A DNA stretch of 64,000 bases from Saussurea involucrata (Eukaryota > Streptophyta > Magnoliopsida > Asterales > Asteraceae), in contig CM066313.1 in the NCBI GenBank assembly GCA_033807775.1, positions 85,871,484 through 85,935,483 of the forward strand, given 5' to 3'. How positions within the stretch are numbered: the stretch's first letter is position 1; every line of letters begins with the position of its first letter. The translations under genes and the position numbers were made by a program. Below are positions 55,446 through 64,000 of this stretch, one piece after another. Below the pieces are notes generated by a model. The model made no database searches, had not been told where the DNA came from, and worked only from the letters and a program-made list of their open reading frames with translations.

Positions 55446-56600
55446 TCAGTTAGTTTTATTGGGAACCCAAGCCGAAGTGGTCTTGGGTCTCCCTTGCTCA
55501 TCAAAATACTTGCACTTGGTTTTGATGAGATTTTCAAATTTAGGTACTGCAGTACTGGAGTACTTTGTCAAAATTATTGGTGTAGCAGCACTAGCAGTAC
55601 TAACAGTGCTAGCAGCAGTATTAGCCTCAGAGGTACTAACAGTGCTAGCAGTACTAATACTGGGAGCAGCAGTATTAACCTCAGAAGTACTAACAGAGGT
55701 AGCAGTATTAACAGAGTTAACACTGCTAGAAGCAGTATTAACATAGTTAATACTGCTAGCAGCAGTACTATCTGAAGAAGAAGCACTAAAAGTATTAGCA
55801 GCACTAACATTGGACTGATTACTAGCAGTATTAACACTGCTAGCAGCACTAACTTCTGAAGCAGTACTAACAGTGTTAGCAGTACTAACACTGCTAGCAG
55901 CAGTATTGTTTTTAGTGCTTTTTGGAACCCACATAGTATCACATTCCTTTTCAGTCGTTTTCTTTATGTGGCTTTTGGGTTTATCTTGTTTCTTTGCCAC
56001 ATTTTTCTTTGCAGACTTTTTATATCCACCATTCTTTCTGTAACCACCAGGTTTTTGAAAAGATCTTTGAGCATTAAACCTTTGGTTAACAGGATTGAAA
56101 TAACAGTGTTTGGCTAAGTGATTTAGCTTACCACAGATGAAACAAGGTTTTGGCCTGTTGATTCTGTTCAGGTCAACTCCTTGTCTCATAGCCCACTGGT
56201 TATTCCAGTTCCTTTGATTTCCCCTCTGATTATCATGTTTTTGGGGCTTGTTCTCTTTAGACTTCCTGCAGGAACACTGTTTACAAGTATTAGAGTTCAC
56301 AACTTTGGGCTGTGTGGAATGAACTCCCTTTTTCTCTTCAGTCCTTTTGATCTCAGTGTTCTTGACACATGGACTTTCACATTCCTCATCAGAGTCTACT
56401 TTGTCAGTCTCATCCTCAACAACTATTTCTTTTTCACAAGAATCTATATTAATCTTTAATTCAGGTTCCTTTCTATCCTTGGTCTCTAACAAATCAGACT
56501 TGGGAGGTATGTAGTTGTTATTGTAGGGTGGAGGTGTGGTATTGTACCCTATCCCTACTTTCATCTTGTCATGGATTTGTGCTTTAATGATGGTGTCCAT
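55446..56600 (-). CDS. Copia gag continuation with second zinc knuckle
   Basis: Same frame as the gag ORF, separated from it by one in-frame TAG at 56667-56669. It contains a lineage-typical [16 protein letters not shown] stretch, a CCHC knuckle [14 protein letters not shown] (about 150-164), basic regions ([16 protein letters not shown]), then about 110 residues of Ser/Thr/Ala/Asn/Val repeats (VNTASSV type), and ends AWVPNKTN. The first ATG at 56600 need not be a real start; read-through, an early stop mutation or re-initiation are alternatives. Confidence 0.8.
   Translation of the reverse strand: MDTIIKAQIHDKMKVGIGYNTTPPPYNNNYIPPKSDLLETKDRKEPELKINIDSCEKEIVVEDETDKVDSDEECESPCVKNTEIKRTEEKKGVHSTQPKVVNSNTCKQCSCRKSKENKPQKHDNQRGNQRNWNNQWAMRQGVDLNRINRPKPCFICGKLNHLAKHCYFNPVNQRFNAQRSFQKPGGYRKNGGYKKSAKKNVAKKQDKPKSHIKKTTEKECDTMWVPKSTKNNTAASSVSTANTVSTASEVSAASSVNTASNQSNVSAANTFSASSSDSTAASSINYVNTASSSVNSVNTATSVSTSEVNTAAPSISTASTVSTSEANTAASTVSTASAATPIILTKYSSTAVPKFENLIKTKCKYFDEQGRPKTTSAWVPNKTN
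55570..55905 (-). repeat. Coding AGCAGTATTAAC repeats in gag
   Basis: The minus strand has GTTAATACTGCT and GTTAGTACTGCT variants, encoding V-N/S-T-A, repeated about twenty times. Confidence 0.85.
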
Positions 56601-56666
56601 GGTTTTAGAAGCACAGGTAAACTTTTCAACATCAAGTTTAACCTTTTTAAGCTCTTCTTTTAACTT

Positions 56667-58121
56667 CTAATTCTCTTCCCCAGACACTTTCAGCTTAATC
56701 TCATACTCATTCTTCTCCCACTTCCAATAGTTAGTATCATAGTGGTGTTGAAGTTCATTAGCTTGAAAAGCTCTAATCTGTTCCTCAAACCTTTCTACAG
56801 TTCTAACATAATCTTTCACATCTTTCTCTAGCCTCTTAAGGTCATCACACATACCCTGATTGTGATCCCTATATCTTTTAACAGCATTAATGCAAGCTTG
56901 AGAACAGAGTTTAGATTGTACCTCAGTGGGAATATCAGATACTTCTGCCATAAGAGCTTGATTCTGACAGGCTTCCTCAGCTTGATCACTCCAATCAAAT
57001 CCCATTCCTTGTTGAGAAACAAGGGCTTGAGAGGAGCTTCTGTTTTGGTTTCCATTTGGAGCCTGTTGATTTGATCCTCCACTTCTGCATTCTCTGGCAA
57101 AGTGTCCCATCTTGTGACACTTATAACATTCAACCTTGGACTTGTCAAAGCCTGCACCATCTTCTCTTCTTTGGGAAAAGTTGTTTCTCCCAGTCCTTTT
57201 GATGAATTTCTTCACCCTCATTGATAGCATAGCCATCTGCCATTTGATGTCCATCTCTTCCAGATCATCAGCATTAATCTGCTCTAAATCATCATTGATT
57301 AGAGAAGAGTGAACATGACTAGAGAAGAATGCTTCTAGTACAGAGTCTGTAGTCTTCTCTTGATTGGTTCCACCAGCAGCATTAACAGAACCTGCAGTAT
57401 TAACAGAATCAGGATTAGCAGCATTATCAGAGGATGAAGATAATAAAGCAGCATTATAAACAAATCCTGATGGCCTTTTCTTGGCTTCAACTTCAGCCTC
57501 AAATACTCTCAGATCATTGTAGAGGTCATCTAGCTCTTTGTCCTCCAATTGGTCATTCTGTCTGAATGAGACTGTGTACATGGTCCATTCTTCTCCCAAT
57601 GATCTAAGGAACTTTCTATTGACATCATCAGCATCCATGTGTACACCCACAGTTGCTAATTCTCCAATTAACTTGTTAAATCTGTCAAAAGTTTGAGTCA
57701 TAGACTCATTCTTTGCAGACATAAAGTTTTCATATTGTTGCCTGAGAATAGCCTTTTGATTTCTCTTTGTGCTCTTTGTGCCAGTAAATCTTTTCTCCAG
57801 AGCATTCCACAACATCTGTGCATCTGTGCAGTGTTGGAATTGATGTTGGTACTCATTAGGAATAGCCAAAAGCAGAGTGCTTAAGGCCTTCATCTCTGTT
57901 TGTCTGACTTTCTTTTCAGCACCTGTCTTGGGAGGAGGTCTCTTTCCATCTGCTCCAATCTTTCCTTCATTACATGGGCCATTTTCTATGATGTCCCATA
58001 TTGCATAATCAGTAAGAAGAATGTACTGCTTGATTCTTAGTTTCCACATGTCAAATTCATTGGGTTTGAGCATGGGAACCTTTGAAACAAGAGTACTGTG
58101 AGAATCCATTGAATTGTCCAT
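56667..58121 (-). CDS. Copia gag
   Basis: The frame extends upstream into the LTR, but ATG 58121 (MDNSMDSHS) is the likely start, giving about 484 residues. Gag/UBN2-type core (KWKL-like FDMWKLRIKQYILLTD, ALSTLLLAIPNEYQ, WNALEKRFTG), then a CCHC knuckle CYKCHKMGHFAREC (about 330-343) and a coiled-coil tail (DLKRLEKDVKDYVRTVERFEEQ). Ends at TAG 56667-56669; homology continues in frame after it. The gag protein packages element RNA into virus-like particles. Confidence 0.9.
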   Translation of the reverse strand: MDNSMDSHSTLVSKVPMLKPNEFDMWKLRIKQYILLTDYAIWDIIENGPCNEGKIGADGKRPPPKTGAEKKVRQTEMKALSTLLLAIPNEYQHQFQHCTDAQMLWNALEKRFTGTKSTKRNQKAILRQQYENFMSAKNESMTQTFDRFNKLIGELATVGVHMDADDVNRKFLRSLGEEWTMYTVSFRQNDQLEDKELDDLYNDLRVFEAEVEAKKRPSGFVYNAALLSSSSDNAANPDSVNTAGSVNAAGGTNQEKTTDSVLEAFFSSHVHSSLINDDLEQINADDLEEMDIKWQMAMLSMRVKKFIKRTGRNNFSQRREDGAGFDKSKVECYKCHKMGHFARECRSGGSNQQAPNGNQNRSSSQALVSQQGMGFDWSDQAEEACQNQALMAEVSDIPTEVQSKLCSQACINAVKRYRDHNQGMCDDLKRLEKDVKDYVRTVERFEEQIRAFQANELQHHYDTNYWKWEKNEYEIKLKVSGEEN

Positions 58122-58139
58122 AGCTTCTAAGATACCAAT

Positions 58140-58151
58140 GCTCTGATACCA
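58140..58151 (-). other. Copia primer binding site
   Basis: Minus strand TGGTATCAGAGC two bases inside the 5' LTR; initiator tRNA-Met type. Confidence 0.9.
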
Positions 58152-58153
58152 CT

Positions 58154-58920
58154 TGTCAGGATCGATTCTTAACAAGAATTAAACTTCTTAGAAACAGAAT
58201 TTAGAGAATCTTGCGGAATAAAACTCTAAATCAATTAAAGAACAATCAATAGAAATTCAATACACTGTATATATATCAAACAGTATTACTCACAAGCTTT
58301 ACACCAAACCTCAATCTTGTTGAACAGGCTCAACAAGACGATTTCTACTTCTCTAGAAATAGGATCTATGATCTTGAGGTTAACTCACTCTTGAATGAAT
58401 ATCAAATTCTATTTCACTCGTATATTTTCTTCTATCTTTTTCTTCTTCCTTCTAATAGCTATCTATCAATACTATATATACAAAAGTAATTACAAGATAA
58501 CTATCAAAAGTAAATTGATCTTCTGAATCTTCGTTAAACATATCTTGATCAATTCCTTCTTTGTCTCCAAAAGTATCGCATACCAAACTTATCAACTCAG
58601 CAGCATTAATGATGATTTGGCTCAGCAGCATTAACAACCTTCAGCAGTATTAACCTTCACAGTCTTCAAGCAGTAGTAACTCAGCTCAGCAGTACTAATC
58701 ATGTCTAGCAGTAGTAACTTCTTCTAGCAGTAGTAACTTCTTCTAGCAGTAGTAACTTCTTCTAGCAGTAGTAACTTCTTCTAGCAGTAGTAACTTCTTC
58801 TAGCAGTACTAACTTCGTCTAGCAGTAGTAATCTTGCCCAGCAGTAGTAACGAAGAACTGGCAGTAGTAATGTAGACTTAGCAGTACTAACCCTACTTAG
58901 CATATCTTCAGTTCCCAACA
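58154..58920 (-). repeat. 5' LTR of the Copia element (767 bp)
   Basis: As the 3' LTR but with five instead of seven 19-bp AGCAGTAGTAACTTCTTCT units. TATATATAC occurs at 58474-58482 and could be the promoter box on the minus strand. Confidence 0.93.
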
Positions 58921-59042
58921 CATCGCCGGTCGCCGGCATCACCAATCCACCTCCCTCCCTCCTTCCGCCCCTCCTTCCGCCTCCTCTCTCTCGTCAGCAC
59001 CTCCATTTAATCTTCTCTAGCATCTGCCAAAAACCCCATTTA

Positions 59043-59345
59043 ATCTTCTCTAGCATCGCCGACAAAGGCATCTTTTGGGAGGTTATCTAAGTTCACATCA
59101 TCAGCGCCCATTAAATACACGATTTTTGCAGATTCGATGCTGTTGTCGGATTCAGGGATGAGTCCGAGGTCTAGGGCGGCGGCTTGGGCGGCGTTAAGGA
59201 GAAGAACGTTGACTCCGTTCCAGTAGGATCTGATGAGGTTTTGGTGTTTGGTGGCGATGGTTTGAATGGCTGAGAAAATGACGTCTTTATCTTCTCTTTC
59301 GAAGATGCTGGCACCGATTATGATGGTGGGGTTTTTGGCAGATGA
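59043..59345 (-). pseudogene. Fragment of NADH dehydrogenase 75-kDa subunit (complex I)
   Basis: On the minus strand about 100 codons ([77 protein letters not shown]) match my memory of the C-terminal molybdopterin-like domain of the plant nuclear NDUFS1 homologue, which carries iron-sulfur clusters in the mitochondrial complex I peripheral arm. After DAFV the sequence jumps to GDARED, omitting a stretch of the normal protein, then stops. Upstream, TTTTTCTTACTGTTTG looks like intron. It is a captured, internally deleted fragment inside the inverted-repeat element at 47587-59904. Confidence 0.85.
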
Positions 59346-59384
59346 GAGTGCAAACAGTAAGAAAAAGAAAAGATTTTTGGGTAT

Positions 59385-59715
59385 CACAACGGGCATCACA
59401 ACGGTTATCACAATTTGTATCACAGATGTTCTTGGAGTATCACAATGGGTATCACAATGGGTATCATACTAAGTGTATCAAATTATGTTTTTTTCTTTAG
59501 TTTCGTTATGTTCTTAAGGGTATCACATTGGTATCACAGATGTTCTTGGAGTATCACAATGGGTATCATATTGGGTGTTAGTGGATTTTACAGTTGTATC
59601 ACAATGGGTATTGCAATCGATATCACAGTGGGTATTGTATTTTATCACAATGGTATTTATGTATTTTGAGTATCACAATGGTATTTATTTGTTTTGGGTA
59701 TCACAATGCCTATTG
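59385..59715. repeat. GTATCACAATGG dispersed repeats
   Basis: About eighteen variants of GTATCACA(A/G)(T/A)GGGTATCA over 330 bp, irregular. The frames across them (YHNG, SQWV) are artefacts. Confidence 0.8.
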
Positions 59716-59904
59716 TGTAACTGGTTTTCGTCGGAGAGAGGAGAGAGGAGAGATGATATTTTTAAAATACCCAAAATGCCCTTTAATTGAAAATTTAAAT
59801 TAAATTACCAAAATTATTAATTTCCTAATTTATCGTATGATTTGTGGCTGAAATTGGTTCTTACAGTTACCACAAACTAATTAGTTCTTCCTTGAATGAT
59901 CCCC

Positions 59905-59960
<56 letters not shown>

Positions 59961-60430
59961 CCGCTACATGTATACTCTGTATATATGTATGTGAAACGAT
60001 ACATATGTGAACCGCTACAATTATGAATATGTTTGCATGTGAAGTGTTTACATGTGAACTGAATGTATATGTACGTTGCTATATTTGGTATGTATGTGAA
60101 ACAATATATATGACTCACTATATCTATGACACAAACATATATGTATGCATGTGAACTTATACACGTGTACTGCTACATATATGAACATATACAATTATAC
60201 ATATGTGTATGTATACATAGAAACAATACATGTGACTCGCTATATATATGAACACAAACATATATGTATGCATGTGAACCGCTACATGTGAATCGAATGT
60301 ATATACATGTGAACTCATACATGTGTACCGATACATATATGAACATATACATATAGTCCCATATACATATATGTATGTTTGTGAACCTTTATATCATTAT
60401 ATGTGAACCAAAATATATATTTGATATATA
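59905..60430. repeat. (TA)n(TG)n and TGTGAACCGCTACAT minisatellite
   Basis: (TA)n 59905-59926, (TG)n 59927-59958, then loose repeats of ATGTGAACCGCTACATAT. Same family as 45385-45510 and 60985-61020. Confidence 0.7.
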
Positions 60431-60443
60431 TATATATATATAT

Positions 60444-60698
60444 ACAGAGAGAGAGAGATGGTCTCATACGAGAACGCTAACTATTTAAGAAAACAAGAAA
60501 ACAACCGCTATATACAAAATCATATATGATTACGCGACTTTTCCCGCCATTTTACGTCGCGGCCAAAGCCGCGCGTGTTCAGTTTTTGCAGTCAATGTAA
60601 AATCACATGTGATTTTGCACATGATTTCTTGTTTTCTTGTTTTCTTAAATAGTTAGCGTTCTCGTTTGAACATTCCTCTCTCTCTCTAGAGAGAGAGA
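60444..60698. mobile_element. Foldback MITE with ~55-bp inverted repeats at (TA)n
   Basis: GAGAGAGATGGTCTCATACG with 'agaacgctaactatttaag' and 'aaaacaagaaaacaa' on the left are repeated inverted on the right (60628-60690). The core includes a smaller inverted pair (aaaatcatatatgatt / aaaatcacatgtgatttt). Confidence 0.8.
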
Positions 60699-60708
60699 GA
60701 CTCCGTAA

Positions 60709-60928
60709 AATGCAAACCATGTATTTGTTGCACCCCTTACAAACCAATGTGCATATGTGAACAATGTGCATATACATATGCATATGCATATGTGCAAGAA
60801 TATACATATAATTGACATACATTCATATGGGATAATGTATATATGCATATCAGATTATGCACACATCATTCACATATGCACATTGATTTGTAAGGGGTGC
60901 AACAAAAACATGGTTTGTATTGATTTGT

Positions 60929-60932
<4 letters not shown>
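60709..60932. mobile_element. Foldback MITE with ~50-bp inverted repeats at (TA)n
   Basis: TGCAAACCATGTATTTGTTG with 'caccccttacaaaccaatgtg' is repeated inverted at 60880-60922, with ATATGCATATG palindromes in the centre. Followed by (TA)n 60933-60980. Confidence 0.8.
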
Positions 60933-60985
<53 letters not shown>

Positions 60986-61026
60986 GTGTGTGTGTGAACC
61001 GTTATGTGAACCGAATGTATTTATCG

Positions 61027-61379
61027 ACGAATTTTACTTTAACAATTAAAATTAAATTAAATCCGCCGATATTTTAATTAATCAAATGAAATTATACTTA
61101 TCATTAAATTTTGGAAATTATTTTATATTTTAGTTTTGTTTTTTAAATAAATAAAGAATCCGTCGGAAATCCACCTTAAAAAAATATATATACATATATA
61201 TATTTATAATAGTTTCCGACGGAACTTATTTTTTCAAATAAAAAATAAATTCCACCGGAAACTATGTAAAAAATATAATTCTAAGTATTATTTCTTGCGT
61301 ATTTATGACGGAATTTAATTATTAAATAAAAAAAATCTGCCGGAATATTATGCCAGATTTACCCTTTTGTTCAGTAGTG
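61027..61379. mobile_element. CACTA transposon terminus
   Basis: The right end is the inverse of CACTACTGAACAAAAGGG (61362-61379). The subterminal region has repeated TTCCGACGG / CCGGCGGA-type motifs (61155, 61215, 61250, 61308, 61338), as in CACTA elements. The other end was not found, so this is a fragment. Confidence 0.65.
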
Positions 61380-61566
61380 TATCGAGTCCAATTTGTAGGT
61401 ATGTAGAGTTATACCGTTTGTTGTATGCACAACCCGACGAATACGAGCATATGATATCATTAGGTTATGTTAAACGTTGAAGAACCATTACCAATCCATT
61501 AACATTTGCCATGATGATATATGTGCACAGTTATATACATGGAAATCGACATGCTTAACTAAAAGT

Positions 61567-63603
61567 CTAACACAAATCGTATTCCAAAATATTGGAGGTA
61601 ATGGCATCCGCAAGATCTTCAATGAAATCAGGGTTTCTTCTTAAAGAATTTGCCATTTGTTCAACTAACACCTCATCGAATTTCATCACCTCCATTGGCG
61701 AGTTTAACCTTATGTTTCTAGTCTGAATCTCGGGTTCTTTCTCCAGGCTTTCGTGGTTATGCTCTCCTTCATAAATCACAACTAGAAGATGGGCATCATC
61801 CACACTTCTTTGTACCTGAAAGAAGTAGCTACACAACGTTTAGCTAGCTGGTTCAATGGTCTTGTTTTCATCTATCTCTATAAAGTCAACACTACTAAAC
61901 GAAAGACTTAACCTACAAACTTTTCCTTGGAAAGGGCGATCCTTCACAAAATCGTCACAAGAGTTGGTGGGTATTGCAAACCAGTGACATATTACCCACC
62001 CACGGATTCTCTGGTGATCCATGGTTATTTTCTTGAAAACATCGGATTTTACCTAACCATTAATATTGTCGGGATGATCCCTGGATAACTACTGACGGAA
62101 ATTTTCTTAGATGAATTTTGTGGGTAAAAGTAATTTGTTTTGTAGTGCAAATACGTGCTTTCAATGTTTTGTGGCTTATTAGAAGGTTATTAAAAGCTAG
62201 AAATGATAGATATATGGATCACCTTCTTTTTGACTGGGCAGGATGGTGCAAAAGAGCACTTGTAGTAAGCTCTAGGTGAAGGGTTATCTCTGGTCACTTT
62301 CTGTCCATACTTTCGCCACTGATATCCATCCTTTACTACCTAAACATATATAATTCAACAAGACTAACTTAATTCCATAATCTACATAAAATTATAGCCC
62401 CTCCTCTACAATAAAATGGGGTTTTCACGACGTCCAACCGTCCTTGATCGACTTAATAGAGTACTTAATGGAAATTTAAGTTTAGAGAACCAAAAACCGT
62501 ACGTGCATCCTATCTAAATACAATTACAATAAGATGTTAGGACAAAACCTGGTTCTAAAAAGACACAAAAAGTAAATTATTATATTAGTCTTTTAATAGC
62601 ACAATTAGACTTGTATATAGAGACATTTTTCAAAAATATCATATAAAAAAATTAAATGGACGATTTACTTTTTGTGTCCTATTAAATTGTTGAAGGTGTT
62701 AGTTTGACAAACTTTGTCCTAACAACTTTATTATAACACCTTTAAAAAGCTAGGATGCATACTTCTTGGATTTATCAACATTTAACTAAGACAACATATG
62801 CGAAAACGTTGCTTAAGATACTTTGAGGCAACATACAATCATTTATACGTTGCTTAAGGTTACACTTAGGCAACATAGAACCACATTTTGCCTAAGAAGA
62901 AACTTAGGCAACATATAATAGTCTTTGTTGCATAAGCTTATCGTAAGCAACATAGACAATTAACAGTTGTTGTCTAAGACAACATTTGGTGTAGTGGTAG
63001 AACGTTTATGGATTCTAGAACACGTATTTTGTTGAAGCGTGATGTTATATGCATTTATCAGACGGATCGTCTATCCGTCTATAAACTCTTGTGATGCCCT
63101 CATTTGGCTTTTTCAAAGATCCGCAATCATGAAGATTCTCCGTGCTCCCACTGGCGTTGCCATCCTCACACTCGCCAATCTTTCTTTTATTTGGATTAGT
63201 GAGCAATACATCATTATCTTGCATGAGTTTGTTAACATGGTTTTGGAGGGTGTTGTTTCTGTCCCAAACAAGGGTTAGCAGCTCCCGTAGCTTCTTGTTC
63301 TCCAAGCTCATCTGGTTTAGATCATCATTCATCTGCTGATATATATATATATACATATATATTTATTTACCATTAGAAGAAGATACAAAATGTTTAAACC
63401 CCACACACACAGTGGTGAAATATAGGGGTCAGGTTCACGGGAAAACCTAAAAAAAATGAAAAACTGAATAACATCCTGTTAGCCATCTGGACGGTATGCA
63501 CTTGTGCATACAAGTGAACACCGTCCAGATGAGATAAAAGGCCACCAAGGTGTTCTTCAGTTTTTCATTTTTTTGAGATTTTAACATGGGACTTCCTCAA
63601 GAA

Positions 63604-63673
<70 letters not shown>

Positions 63674-63777
63674 CATATGTGCTAGATAATATGGATGGAG
63701 TTATGTATACTTACTGGGGTATCATCGGTTTTGTGGAAGGGAGTGACGTTAAGATCTATGGCAAGAGATGTATCCAT
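61567..63777 (-). CDS. WRKY transcription factor, group IIa (WRKY40-like)
   Basis: Minus-strand exons: 63715-63777 ([16 protein letters not shown]...), about 63045-63335, 62223-62339, 61567-61815, all phase 0. Exon 2 carries the leucine zipper typical of the group ([18 protein letters not shown]) and a basic NKRKIGE. Exon 3 has WRKYGQK and the zinc ligands C-x5-C (CSFAPSC). Exon 4 supplies the H-x-H (GEHNHES) and the IIa C-terminal motif ([16 protein letters not shown]), ending EYDLC-stop. Group IIa factors bind W-boxes and act in pathogen and stress signalling, often as repressors, and dimerise through the zipper. Oddity: at the expected end of exon 2 (after SDKCI, 63048) no GT donor is present; TAACATC follows, giving an immediate stop. 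Intron 2 holds a MITE and a CACTA end. It may be a pseudogene, or make a zipper-only product. Confidence 0.88.
62503..62760. mobile_element. MITE in WRKY intron 2
   Basis: GTGCATCCTATCT...TGTTAGGACAAA and its inverse (tttgtcctaacaa...agctaggatgcat) form the ends. AT-rich, non-coding. Confidence 0.7.
62770..62996. mobile_element. CACTA-like terminus in WRKY intron 2
   Basis: Ends in the inverse of CACTACACCAAATGTTGTC (62978-62996), with subterminal repeats of TTGCCTAAG / CTTAGGCAA and 'gcttaaggttacacttagg'. No opposite CACTA end was found. Confidence 0.6.
63341..63714. other. WRKY intron 1 with hairpin MITE and (TA)n
   Basis: 63447-63578 is a foldback: 'aaaatgaaaaactgaa' at the left pairs with 'ttcagtttttcatttt' at the right, and the centre is a near-perfect hairpin CATCTGGACGGT / ACCGTCCAGATG (63485-63533). 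63604-63675 is an interrupted (TA)n tract. Confidence 0.75.
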
Positions 63778-64000
63778 TGTTTCTAGCCAAGTCTTTATGT
63801 TGGCCAAGCGAGTGAAGAATCCATGATTAGGGATTCAAGTCTTTATAATAGAAAGAATAGTAATTAACAAGTCATGGTCATTCTTTTTTCTTAAACTTTA
63901 GGTTTTCTAGGGAGGTGTTCACGGGTGCAGAAATTTCCAAGAAAGACACCATGGTTTCTTATTTATTGTTAGAAAATTAGTTGTTGGATCGCGTACGTAT
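63778..64000 (-). promoter_or_regulatory. Upstream region of the WRKY gene (start of promoter)
   Basis: Immediately upstream of the WRKY ATG on the minus strand; only 223 bp are in the window. 63855-64000 resembles 39190-39310 in order and wording, but there no WRKY exon follows. I could not identify a TATA box or W-box with confidence. Confidence 0.4.

Larger units (their letters stand above)
47873..58920 (-). mobile_element. Sirevirus-like Copia retrotransposon, 11 kb, very young
   Basis: LTRs 47873-48677 and 58154-58920 (TGTCAGG...CCCAACA), duplications CATCG (47868-47872, 58921-58925), a primer binding site and a polypurine tract. On the minus strand it carries gag, a gag continuation, pol and a large third ORF 3' of pol. 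The LTRs differ by about four substitutions in 767 aligned bases plus two extra 19-bp repeat units on the left, so this is the most recent insertion seen. The third ORF between pol and the 3' LTR is the layout of Sireviruses. Confidence 0.93.
47587..59904 (-). mobile_element. Inverted-repeat element with captured gene fragment (split by Copia)
   Basis: Ends share TTAGTTTGTGGTAACTG and 'taagaaccaat' in inverted orientation (about 47611-47640 and 59852-59882), and both flanks are (TA)n. Without the Copia insertion the element would be about 1.27 kb. It contains a complex I gene fragment (59043-59345), a GC-rich stretch (47760-47872 and 58926-59035) and GTATCACAATGG repeats. Capture of exons by a terminal-inverted-repeat element is Pack-TE behaviour. 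The superfamily is not settled. Confidence 0.7.

Noticed and set aside
59844..61077. Frames through (TA)n and (TG)n tracts
   Set aside because: Tyr/Ile and Val/Cys runs from microsatellites.
61840..62022. 60-codon frame in WRKY intron 3
   Set aside because: Lies between well-defined exons with clean splice sites; no similarity recognised.
1..64000. tRNA or rRNA genes
   Set aside because: No cloverleaf with A and B boxes or rRNA core sequence was recognised; the TGGTATCAGAGC hits are retrotransposon primer sites.

Overview
This is a plant nuclear window, almost certainly eudicot. The evidence is GT-AG introns, an Aurora-3-type kinase gene, a group IIa WRKY gene and dense LTR retrotransposons, hAT, MULE, CACTA and PIF/Harbinger-type elements. 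The downstream third ORF of the large Copia element resembles ORFs I associate with Asteraceae elements, so a composite is my best guess, but that is inference. Most of the sequence is nested transposable elements. Only two host genes are visible end to end.

Layout. 1-1469: part of a Tekay-like Gypsy LTR (minus). 2723-5284: a decayed hAT element with long subterminal repeat arrays. 5421-10605: a young, nearly intact compact chromovirus (minus) with 5-bp target duplications. 11921-16118: a six-exon Aurora kinase 3-like gene (plus), full of MITEs. 17147-18340: a possible minus-strand exon and four diverged repeat units. 18446-20028: an internally deleted hAT element with a perfect 8-bp duplication. 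20296-20949: another hAT-type derivative. 20972-27859: six tandem truncated copies of the promoter, exon 1 and exon 2 of the Aurora gene. 27860-33349: a Copia 3' end, then a decayed Gypsy 3' end with its LTR. 33674-38867: a complete MULE with about 210-bp inverted repeats and a 9-bp duplication. It carries a broken MURA-like transposase gene and a convergent two-exon gene for a small GRF zinc finger protein. 39658-45380: MITEs, a 457-bp hAT derivative, a PIF-like element and an hAT derivative nested in a tandem repeat. 45549-60980: a chain of inverted-repeat elements sitting at (TA)n tracts. One of them carries a fragment of a mitochondrial complex I 75-kDa subunit gene and is split by an 11-kb, very young Sirevirus-like Copia element (47873-58920). 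61567-63777: a group IIa WRKY gene (minus) whose second intron lacks a recognisable donor.

The most notable structures are the truncated Aurora array, the two-gene MULE with a convergent GRF zinc finger gene, the captured complex I fragment, and private short-motif clusters inside each of the long LTR families. Positions, splice sites, TSDs and LTR differences were read by eye. Family names come from recognised motifs, not searches.
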